NCBI RefSeq assembly: GCF_035222375.1
Contig: NC_085889.1
Location: forward strand, 2,294,001 to 2,358,000
Direction: 5' to 3'
Length of the DNA stretch: 64,000 nucleotides
From: Podospora pseudocomata
Taxonomy: Eukaryota; Ascomycota; Sordariomycetes; Sordariales; Podosporaceae
Shown in pieces: positions 56,049-64,000 of this stretch. The notes under the pieces were generated by a model. The model saw only the letters and a list, made by a program, of their open reading frames with translations. It ran no database searches and was not told the DNA's origin. The translations under genes were made by a program, and so were the position numbers. Positions within the stretch are counted from its first letter, which is position 1, and each line of letters starts with the position of its first letter.

Positions 56049-56490
56049 GTTGTTTGTTTTGGGGGAAGGGGGTTGCTTGTTTGGATGTGATGTGATACAA
56101 TGGGAGGAAGGCTTTGCTTTTGACTGGCGTTGATGTAGACAAGACTGGCAAATTCTGAGCTTCTTATTTTTGGCCAAAACCATGGTATCAGGGATGTATG
56201 TCCAAAGGGAGAATCTTGAAGGGGAAAAAAAGAGAGAGCATTTTAGGAGATTCAAGGATATGTTAAAGTCAATTCATGTTTGCTTGCTGAATAAAGTCTT
56301 CTTGTCTCCTGACGAGCTAGAGAAAATGGCTAGTAGGCTATCCAGAACGTCGTATCGACTTGGATGCTATTTTGAGTGGGTGTAGAATTTTTCCATTAAT
56401 GTTTTGGAAAAGGAGATAGACGGGAAACAGGTCGGCATTCTTTTTTTATGCAAAAAGTCAAAATGGTATGTAATGGCAACAGCCAAAAGA
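56049..56490. other. Short intergenic region before tRNA-Gly
   Basis: AT-rich DNA. On the minus strand downstream of the tRNA, T runs near 56452-56460 (TTTTGACTTTTT) may serve as the RNA polymerase III terminator. No gene is seen. Confidence 0.45.
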
Positions 56491-56561
56491 TGCATCAGCC
56501 GTGAATCGAACACGGGGCCCATCGATGGCAACGATGGATTTTACCACTAAACCACTGATGC
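56491..56561 (-). tRNA. tRNA-Gly, anticodon GCC
   Basis: A 71-nt cloverleaf on the minus strand without intron. The acceptor stem pairs GCATCAG with CTGATGC, with A as discriminator base. The D arm holds AGTGGTA, the anticodon stem pairs CATCG with CGATG around the loop TTGCCAT, and the T arm pairs CCGTG with CACGG around TTCGATT, the usual B-box. The length and discriminator fit eukaryotic tRNA-Gly(GCC). Confidence 0.96.
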
Positions 56562-58174
56562 TGGGAGACATCCTTGAAGGGATTGTGGAGGTGCCAGACA
56601 GAAAATCTGCTTTTGTCACGGAACTCTGTGTTTCCGTCGATGCAGAAAAAGTGTAGCTGTGGGTGAAGTTTTTCAGCCCCACAGCGAAGTGGAGTGGTGA
56701 TACTTTCTTGGTGGGTTGCCCTGGCAAGACCTGCAGCAACAGCGACCCAGTGACCGTTGGGCCGGGTCTGAGTGGAATGGAGGCACCTTGATGGCCGCTT
56801 GGACATGCTATGGTTTCCTTGCAGATTGCGAAAGTCGCTGTTATCAGCTGGCATCAAACATCGAGAATGGGGGAACGCAAAGTCGGTCCTCGACAAGCTC
56901 TAGTGTACCCCAGAAAACATGATTTTGTGCGACTGGTTGGAATTTCGGGATTGCCGGAAGTTTTGTGTATCTTTGACGGGTATCATGCTGATGACGTCGA
57001 GTCTTGTGAGATTTCGTGGAGCCACGACAACGTGGTTCGCACCGTGGCCGTTGGGTTGGGGCAGGGCGTACACGGGCAGGTGCCAACGCATCACCGCTGC
57101 TCGACCCCCCAGCCTCGGGATTTTGAGTAGCTTCAATTCGACGAGATTAGCTCCCAGACAACGGTCTTGATAGCACAATTTTGTTGGTGAGAATCTGCCA
57201 GGAAAATCAGGCAGGGCAGTGTGCAAGACGATAAGGATGCGCGCGTGCCTTCCTCAGGAGCAGCTTCCAGCTTTGAGTCACTGCCGACGTCAGTGGCAAG
57301 AACTGGCGACGGCTGGGGAGAACTGTCTGGCGGGTACTCTGTCGTTTCCGGATGCAAATTGAGGTGGTTGGGAGAGCAATAGAAGTGAATAAAGACGGCA
57401 GGCACGATTTTATCCTATATACCCTTTTCTCATCTAGATTTATATCTTTAGGAAATAACGGAGGGCAGTTCCATGTGCCAGGGTGGTGCGGCTCTGCAGT
57501 CCTGAGCTTCTGATTGGCCAATAGTGGGTTGACAACACTTGGGCATTGGCGGGGAAGGGCTCCACTTTCAACCCGAGTCATCGCCTCCCGTCCGTCTTCA
57601 ACCCAAATAACATAACACCATCCATTGCCTCTGGCATCGCTGCCACCCACCTCTCAGGGGCATCACAACAATAAGGTCCCGCGCCTGCGTAATTTACTAT
57701 TCTTCTGCCACTTTCCACCGCACACAATGGTGCCCTCTTTTTCTTGCTATTGACCGGCCCCCACGACAATTTCTGCCTTCCTCTCTCGCCGACCTCTTGC
57801 GCCCTAAATCCAATCTCCCCAACTATTTCTTGACAAACCCAACTCCCTCCCACTTCCTCTTCCTCCTCACCCCGACGCAAGCAGACCGCACACACTACCG
57901 CCTCTTTCTTCCTGGCAGTGCCATACTTATCCCTCCTGCCCTCTCCTCTCCTCTCCTCACACACTATTCCCGTCCTTCAATCAATCACGCTCAATACTGT
58001 TTACCACCACTTTGTTTTCTTCGCCTAACAAAGTATGTCCTCGCCTTTCCTGGCCCACGTTTCGAGATACTAATCGTTATAGGAAGTCGAAGCCCACGCC
58101 GTTTCGACCGATCGACAACAATCAATCCCATTCGCGTTGTCATCTCACAAACCACAAGGTCAGAGTCCAACGAG
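56562..58174. promoter_or_regulatory. Long upstream region of the NYN-domain gene
   Basis: No gene in 1.6 kb. The last 450 bases are strikingly pyrimidine-rich, with CTCCTCTCCTCTCC-type runs near 57930-57960, a common fungal promoter or leader feature. The NYN frame stays open upstream of the chosen ATG for 126 codons but reads as low-quality sequence. Confidence 0.5.
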
Positions 58175-60535
58175 ATGGCTTCATCCGCCGACATGGCGTC
58201 GACCTCCTACTTTGGTCGGCCCGTAGCCAAGCACCGGCTTGCCACCGACTTCGACCTGCTTGTCAAGTGGTCCCGGGTCCTTGGAGCACGCCCGGAGAAC
58301 CCCTCCTGCATCCTGTCGCAGCTCTCTAAGGAAGACCAAGCTGCCCTGTTCTCTCCATCATTCGAGCAGTTCCGCATCGTCGACGACGCGTCGGAGGGTC
58401 CCAAGATTGAGATCGTCCAGAACAAGCTGTACGAGCGACTTGGACTCGCACCTATGGATCCCGACCTGGCCGCCATGATGGTCTCTGACAACTACAAGCG
58501 TTCCGAGAAGTCTTTGTGCGATGTCGCCTGCCACCTGCGTGACGCCGAGGAGGAGTCTGGCATTCTCTACGACTTTTGCCTCCAGAAAGCCAAAAACGCG
58601 GGCTGGACTGACTACGAAGCTCACCAGTACGCCAAGATGTACCGGTCCAGGCATTTCGTTCACATTGTGCGCCGCCGGCAACAGGAGATCAGAGACGAGA
58701 AGCGCAAGCTCACCATTCCCGGCTATACCCCTATTGAGCGGGATTTGATCCCTGTGATTGAAGACCCTCTTGAAGCTGCCTCAACCACTGGGCTGCGGTC
58801 GTACTTTGCTGGCCTTCCCGAGGCCACCTCGACCCTGGCATCTGTCCGTCTTGCAGAGAATGGCCCTCCCGCCTCAGCGTATGCCGGCCAGACTCACGAC
58901 CTTCAACAAACACCAGTTTCTGCGCCTACCAGCAATGTGGGATACATGCAGGCCGCCCGTCACGAGTACCATCCATCATTTTCTCCTCACGTCACCACAT
59001 CAGTTGTCGATCAGTTGCGACTTGAAGACATTCAGCTGTACCAGACGCCGTCGCCCGTTGGCGAGCACTCTCAGGCGAATGCCACCCCTTTCACCCCATC
59101 ACCCGCTCCCATGACTACGAAGGCCTCCTACTCTGGTTATGTCTCGGGCGCCAGCGACACCTCCATGGAGGCTCAAGCATCTGACAACTCAGGCCAGTTC
59201 TCCGACGCATCTTCTGCTGTTACAGAGATGCCTGTGTATGCTGCAGATGACGACGATTATGATGACGCCGACGGCGGCGCCTTGTTGCCCAGAGACCTTG
59301 CTGAGTCGCTTGGAATCCCCTCTCAGATCCCTTACTCCTCACATGTCACTCAACAACCTGTCTTTCAAACAATGCCCACAGTTCCGCTGGGAGCCCTCTT
59401 GGGTGCCGGTCTGAGCGGATACTGGCTTCCCGTGTACGCCGCTTCCGATGTCGCTGAGAACGGAAACCAAAATTCCCCTGCGTTTCAGTTCCCCCCTCTG
59501 AACGCTCCTGCCAATACCGAGTGCAACAGCCCCGACCTTGTGCTCACCACCACTACTCAGTTTGGTGATACCCAGTTGACGACTTTGCTGACTCCTGCCA
59601 AGGGCCCGCGGAATTCCTTGTCTGAGAATGTCAAGGTGACCCAGTACCCTGAGTCTCGACAGCAGCTGTGGAACGGAATGACATGTTACGATGTCCCCTC
59701 ATCTGCCCTGGGCTTTTTGAAAAAGCATCAGATTCTTCCGACGTACTGGACCACCAAGCTGGGCAAGGAGCGCTTTCTGCGACACAAGTTCAGCGATTTG
59801 AAGCACGCAGATGCCAAGGTCATGCGTGACAAAACCTTGGGCAAGGTTGCTCGCAATCCTGTCTACATTGTCGTCGACTTGTCCAACATCATTATTGGCT
59901 TCTACGACAAGATGAAGGAGAAGCGTGGCATTCCCCTTGGCAGGCGCGTTATTGCCCCTGCCTTCAGCTTCAATAACTTCGACACGCTGCTTGCCCGCGA
60001 TCGGAGTGTCGGGAAGCGTATTCTTGCCGGATCACTTGGAAGCGCCACCAAGTCTTTGCCAAGCCATGTCAAGCAAGCTGGCGCCATAGGCTATGATGTT
60101 AACCTTTTGCATCGGGTGTCCAAGCCAGTTTCGCCGCGTAAGATGCGAGCGGATCTTCAGTCGGACACTTCTAACGATGACGACGACCTCTTTACCGGCC
60201 CCATGAAGCTGGGCGAGCAAGGTGTCGACGAGGTTCTCCATCTCAAGCTTCTTCAGCTTGATTTTGATCACAAGCCTGGCACCATTTGTCTGGGCACTGG
60301 CGATGCTGCGTCTGCCGAGTACTCTGACGGTTTTTTGAAGAACATTGAGCGTCTCCTTGAGCGCGGCTGGCGTGTCGAGTTGTACGGATGGGCTCATAAC
60401 ATTTCCTTTGCCTGGCGCGACGAGTTTGAGACCAAGTGGGCTGATTTCTTCAAGATCATTGAGCTGGACGAGTTCTGTGAGGAGCTTTTTGACATGACCG
60501 TTGAGTCCATCCCGGACTTCAAACCGGCCTTTTAA
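58175..60535 (+). CDS. NYN (PIN-like ribonuclease) domain protein
   Basis: NYN domains are PIN-like metal-dependent nucleases that act on RNA. An uninterrupted frame of 786 codons starts MASSADMASTSYFG; the ATG follows a clean leader (CAACGAG). The N-terminal 150 residues are helical, starting HRLATDFDLLVKWSRVLGAR, and include YEAHQYAKMYRSRHFVHIVR. A long Ser/Thr/Pro-rich disordered middle (about 190-470) follows. A second ordered region contains WNGMTCYDVPSSALGFLKKH. The C-terminal NYN domain (about 560-785) begins NPVYIVVDLSNIIIGFYDKM and has the later acidic sites GVDEVLHLKLLQ and GTGDAASAEYSDGF, matching the Asp positions of the fold, then ERGWRVELYGWAHNISFAW. It resembles ascomycete NYN proteins of unknown role. 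Nuclease activity is inference. Confidence 0.85.
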   Translation: MASSADMASTSYFGRPVAKHRLATDFDLLVKWSRVLGARPENPSCILSQLSKEDQAALFSPSFEQFRIVDDASEGPKIEIVQNKLYERLGLAPMDPDLAAMMVSDNYKRSEKSLCDVACHLRDAEEESGILYDFCLQKAKNAGWTDYEAHQYAKMYRSRHFVHIVRRRQQEIRDEKRKLTIPGYTPIERDLIPVIEDPLEAASTTGLRSYFAGLPEATSTLASVRLAENGPPASAYAGQTHDLQQTPVSAPTSNVGYMQAARHEYHPSFSPHVTTSVVDQLRLEDIQLYQTPSPVGEHSQANATPFTPSPAPMTTKASYSGYVSGASDTSMEAQASDNSGQFSDASSAVTEMPVYAADDDDYDDADGGALLPRDLAESLGIPSQIPYSSHVTQQPVFQTMPTVPLGALLGAGLSGYWLPVYAASDVAENGNQNSPAFQFPPLNAPANTECNSPDLVLTTTTQFGDTQLTTLLTPAKGPRNSLSENVKVTQYPESRQQLWNGMTCYDVPSSALGFLKKHQILPTYWTTKLGKERFLRHKFSDLKHADAKVMRDKTLGKVARNPVYIVVDLSNIIIGFYDKMKEKRGIPLGRRVIAPAFSFNNFDTLLARDRSVGKRILAGSLGSATKSLPSHVKQAGAIGYDVNLLHRVSKPVSPRKMRADLQSDTSNDDDDLFTGPMKLGEQGVDEVLHLKLLQLDFDHKPGTICLGTGDAASAEYSDGFLKNIERLLERGWRVELYGWAHNISFAWRDEFETKWADFFKIIELDEFCEELFDMTVESIPDFKPAF

Positions 60536-62360
60536 CCTCCCCCACGAGAATCTTGTCAGCTCGACTGACTGAATGGTCTTACCGACCGGCATCGATTCTA
60601 CGATCTTCAGCCTATTTTTTTGGCCTCTGTTCGCATCTCCCGGCGTTCTGTACAACATCATTTCTTCGGCTCTCTTTTCTGCTAGATCTATTGTCCATGA
60701 CTCGATCTGGTGGTCTTCTCTGCGGCCCTCTGCTATGTTGCGAATTTCCACTCAGCGACACTTTCAATTTCGCAGTCTTTTGTCTCCAGACTGCTAGCCC
60801 ATGAGTACGGAACACCACAACAGCAGCAATGGCTACCGCGACAACACAACCGCAGGCCAAACCATCATTTTGAGAGCATCCTCTCGCGCACATTCACACT
60901 TTTCGACTCGTCATGAGTGCGACGATAACACGATAACAACAAAAAACAACAACAAAACGACTGATGACTATATGATCTGGTTTCACGATGGAATGATGGA
61001 TTTCGACGAGAATAGGGTTTGCCTTCCAGACCAAGGCTTGCTTTCTGTTTCTGTCGACAACCTCCCACATCGAGTTCACCCTGCCTCAGCACACGGCCGG
61101 ATATACGACACTTTGAACAGAATTGAGCCTTCTCAAACGGTACAATTCTGTGGCGCTGCCTAACCTTCCCGGTTTTCATTTTCTTTTTGGGGGGGAGGTA
61201 TTTTGACGGCGCAACACGATAAACACCAAGAATAATGGTTGGGCATGGGTCATATGGGAAACATGGGAGTTTTCGCGGCATTTCATAAAGATACCCCGGC
61301 ATCTTCTTTTTCGGAAAGGATTCACCGCATTTCCACCTGGGCGCAGTTTTCCCTTCTTGGTGGTCTTCTGTTTCTTTCCATTGTTTCACGGATGGATGGC
61401 GCACCTGTTTTTCTTCCTCCTCTTGGCAGGCACCCTTGGGTTGCGGACGATAGATGGATCCCCTCATACACGGTCTTGATGATACCGGATTTTCACGATT
61501 GAAGGATTTTCACGAGGTGGTGAAGGAGGACATCGGAAACGACTTTTTTTGAGGGCCCAAGGTCACACAGAGCGATGGAAGGCATTCTGGGCATTTTCAC
61601 GGCATGAAGCGTACTCGGAATTACACATGCGGTATGCGACACACGATAACGGGTTTTATGGAGTTTTTATGGGCTTTTTATGGGTTTTTATGGGTTCACG
61701 GATATCACGAGGAGGAAATGGGTATTATGAAGAAGGATTTCTCCGATAGTGTTTTTTATTGGCTGGCCCCTTGGGGTTATCGTCTTGTTATCCTTCGAAT
61801 GATCTGATGGTAGCATTTGTTTCCCAACATGGATAGGAGAATTCTTCGGTTTTATTTTTATTTTCTTTCTTGTTCTTTGTGTTATGGCACTATGGTTATG
61901 GCGCTTGGTCAATGGTCAGCATGAGGAAGATTCATGACAGCGAGGTGGTTTGTTTGCTTTTTGAAGCACAGCGTATTGTGTATATGGACTATGAGCATGG
62001 CACTGGCTTGACATGGCGTTGCGAGCATACACTTGGGATTGGAGGTGAAGAATAGCGTCATGCTTCGTGAGGGTGGTGCTTGAGTGGTGAAGTAGTAGAT
62101 ATGGGATATCAATATACATCATGGTTGGGGGACTTTTTGGTAGTCTTCATGGTCGTGATGGAGGTGATGGTGTGGTGAAGCTGTTCTTTGGGTCTGGCCC
62201 GTGAGCTGATATGTATGTGCCCTGTGATGTGGTATATACTTGTCATTCCTCCGCTGTCAATTCTTGACTTTCCAACATACATATCGTCCTGGGTATCTCC
62301 ATCTCAACTTACAGTAGCTTGAAACCCCTCCCATCACGACAACAACACCCCTTCTTCTAA
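60536..62360. other. Intergenic region of 1.8 kb
   Basis: The NYN gene's 3' flank and the 3' side of the carrier gene. Short TTTTTATGGG repeats lie near 61668-61692. Open frames of up to 200 codons occur on the minus strand, with no family character. Confidence 0.45.
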
Positions 62361-63299
62361 TCACCCAGCAAAGCCCTCTTGCAAAACCCCCACCTTTTCG
62401 TCCCTCCCCGTCAACCTAGCCATAGCCCCCTCATAAACGGCAAACTGCACGGCATTGACCACAAACGCCCTCAGACTGCAGACTCCTAGCCCCCGAAAGA
62501 AGGGTTTTATCCCTTCTCTCGCGTAGATTTCCCTCCCCGTCTGCCACGCCCCTTTGCCTTTTCCTCCACTCCCCAACAAACCTTGTTGTTCTCCCGCCAT
62601 GTCCCGAGTTTGCATCCTGGTCTTGACGACATCCAAAGGGAAAATACTCGCCCAGGTCAACACCCCCGCCACCCCACCGCAGAGGAGCGCCCTCCCTGTT
62701 GTTTCCTCTGTTGTGGTGCCGAAGAAGGAGTTGTACCATCCGGAGGAGAGCTCGTACCCCCAGAAATAAAACCCGTACCCTATGCTATCTCTCAAAACGG
62801 TCACCCCCCCGGCTTGGTAGAGACCTTTTACGCGATTCTGCCGTAGGATTTGGGTTGTTACATTCCAGGAGGAGGTCGAGGAGGTTTGCGAACGGACTTT
62901 GATGATCTCGGTTGGGCAAGACACCAAAAAGGTGGCGAGGCCGGAGATGCAGCCTGCTAGGAAGGTGGTTGTGAGGTTTGATCCTTTTCCTCCTTGCTGG
63001 CCGGGTTGGGAGGGGGAAGGAAACAAAGAGTTGAGGTAGGACTCTGAGCGGTTATACGACACAAAAAGCAGGGCGTTCAAGGCGCCGTAGGTGAGGATGG
63101 GGGCTGCTGTGCCGAGGAGGAGGTTGCGGGGGGTAGTTAGGATTCTTGGGTTGGTGGTGGTTATGGTGGTGGAAGGGGAAGAGGAAGAGAAAGAGGAAGA
63201 GGAACTGGCTTGGAGTCGGACTTTGAGGACGTCGAGGGGGTTGCCGATTATGATGGAGGCTGCGCCCGAGAGGTAGCCGGCCCAGAAGTCGGCTGACAT
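62361..63299 (-). CDS. Mitochondrial carrier family (SLC25) protein
   Basis: Inner mitochondrial membrane transporter; the substrate is not clear. A single exon of 312 codons, the normal carrier length. Three repeats each carry the P-x-D/E-x-x-K/R signature: NPLDVLKVRLQ, CPTEIIKVRSQ and FPLDVVKTRMQ. Each is followed by a matrix-helix motif, e.g. GLYQAGGVTVLRDSIGYGFY and GIKPFFRGLGVCSLRAFVVN. The first signature helix starts FWAGYLSGAASIIIGNPLD. The C-terminal repeat pattern resembles basic amino-acid or acyl-carnitine type carriers, but contact residues cannot settle this by eye. A Ser-rich insertion (SSSSFSSSSPS) lies in the first matrix loop. No intron is evident. Confidence 0.9.
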   Translation of the reverse strand: MSADFWAGYLSGAASIIIGNPLDVLKVRLQASSSSSFSSSSPSTTITTTNPRILTTPRNLLLGTAAPILTYGALNALLFVSYNRSESYLNSLFPSPSQPGQQGGKGSNLTTTFLAGCISGLATFLVSCPTEIIKVRSQTSSTSSWNVTTQILRQNRVKGLYQAGGVTVLRDSIGYGFYFWGYELSSGWYNSFFGTTTEETTGRALLCGGVAGVLTWASIFPLDVVKTRMQTRDMAGEQQGLLGSGGKGKGAWQTGREIYAREGIKPFFRGLGVCSLRAFVVNAVQFAVYEGAMARLTGRDEKVGVLQEGFAG

Positions 63300-64000
63300 T
63301 GTTGTTGGGGTAAAAAAAAAATATGCTTCTCCTTTGGTCGGGAGTTACCCTCTTGTGAGAGTGAGTGTGTTGTCTGGTTTATGAGCTGGTATGGCTTATC
63401 GTCCTTGAGATGTGGTTGGTGGTGGTGGTGGTGGTGATGGTGAGGGGGAGACTTGAGAGACTTGGTACACCTGGTATCCCAATCTATGGATCCTGGCAAG
63501 TCACCTGAAGAACTGTAAACTGTAAAAAGCAGTAAATGTTACCTCCTTGAATAGGCGCCTCGAACTGAGCCTCTTTGTTTATCCCGCCATAATGATGACC
63601 GCGGGGTTAGTTGGATTCGGGTTAGCGGGGCGCAATGGACCCTGCCAAGGCTCACCTTCCCGCCTCTGCCGGCATGTGAAGATGACCACATGACGGAGGT
63701 TTGTAAGTATCACCACATGACAGTCTGATAAACCATAAAGAATATTCCTCCTGAACTCAGCAATGCTCCCGACTAAAAATGGGTATAAAACCGCCTTCTC
63801 AACCGTACTCAACCACGGTTTAGTACCTTCGCAAGAAAATGATTACAAGTACACATATCGTGATAAACTGAAACCCTTTAACCTTTCAACCTTTCCACCC
63901 GAAAAATAAATAAATGAAATCCGCTTATGCCATGGCCCAACCCACCAACAATGCTTGCTCTCATCAGAGTCAAAACAGAATATTCCGCTAACGTATACCC
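63300..64000. promoter_or_regulatory. Upstream region of the carrier gene to window end
   Basis: Carries an A-run directly upstream of the carrier ATG on the plus strand (63310-63319), a (GGT)n run near 63418-63440, and otherwise mixed DNA without a visible gene. Confidence 0.45.

Noticed and set aside
57797-58174. Upstream extension of the NYN frame
   Set aside because: Pyrimidine-rich leader DNA gives a low-complexity translation; the ATG at 58175 starts the ordered protein.
60865-61467. Open frame of 200 codons on the minus strand
   Set aside because: Lies in the 3' flank of the NYN gene; Lys/Arg/Pro-rich random translation, no family.

Overview
The window looks like nuclear chromosomal DNA of a filamentous ascomycete, most likely a sordariomycete close to the Sordariales. 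The main reasons are an apparent white collar-1 (WC-1) blue-light receptor with LOV domain and GATA zinc finger, an INP1-type peroxisome protein, fungal Pom152, many short introns (mostly 49-90 nt, GTAWGT-like donors, CTAAC/CTGAC-like branch sites), and a small block of decayed LTR DNA whose copies differ by transitions only, as expected from repeat-induced point mutation (RIP). No plasmid, phage, operon or CRISPR feature is present.

Layout, left to right. 0.5-5 kb: threonyl-tRNA synthetase (+) converging on phosphatidylserine synthase (-). 5.2-12 kb: a UCH-family deubiquitinase (-) diverging from the nucleoporin Pom152 (+). 12-21 kb: a looser stretch with two small membrane-protein candidates (one broken by a shift in a G run), an RTA1-like seven-helix protein and a disordered hypothetical protein. 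21.1-27.35 kb: over 6 kb without a credible gene. 27.35-36.1 kb: wc-1 and a Kap121/Pse1-type importin, both (-). 38-43.4 kb: Sds23-like CBS protein (+), formamidase (-) and a UsgS-like membrane protein (-). 43.4-45.6 kb: decayed LTRs and AT-rich DNA. 46.2-55 kb: INP1 (+), OTU1 deubiquitinase (-), and an Rsc1/Rsc2-type chromatin remodeller subunit (+). 55-64 kb: a small hypothetical protein, a tRNA-Gly(GCC), an NYN-domain protein (+) and a mitochondrial carrier (-).

The genes are mostly single-copy housekeeping genes from unrelated pathways: translation, lipid synthesis, ubiquitin removal, nuclear pore and import, chromatin, peroxisome inheritance. I see no gene cluster and no obvious defence or biosynthetic system. 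Exon boundaries were worked out by eye from splice signals, reading phase and family sequence, and all predicted spliced products keep an open frame.

The most interesting anomaly is a recurrent pattern. In three genes (UCH, INP1, wc-1) the frame ends in TAG and then continues open in the same frame with coding-like sequence, for 137, 50 and 17 codons. The UCH case is statistically the strongest, the wc-1 case weak by itself. Other points of interest are a G-run frameshift in the 15-kb membrane protein, RIP-type divergence between two LTR fragments, and a charged insertion just before motif 3 of the threonyl-tRNA synthetase.
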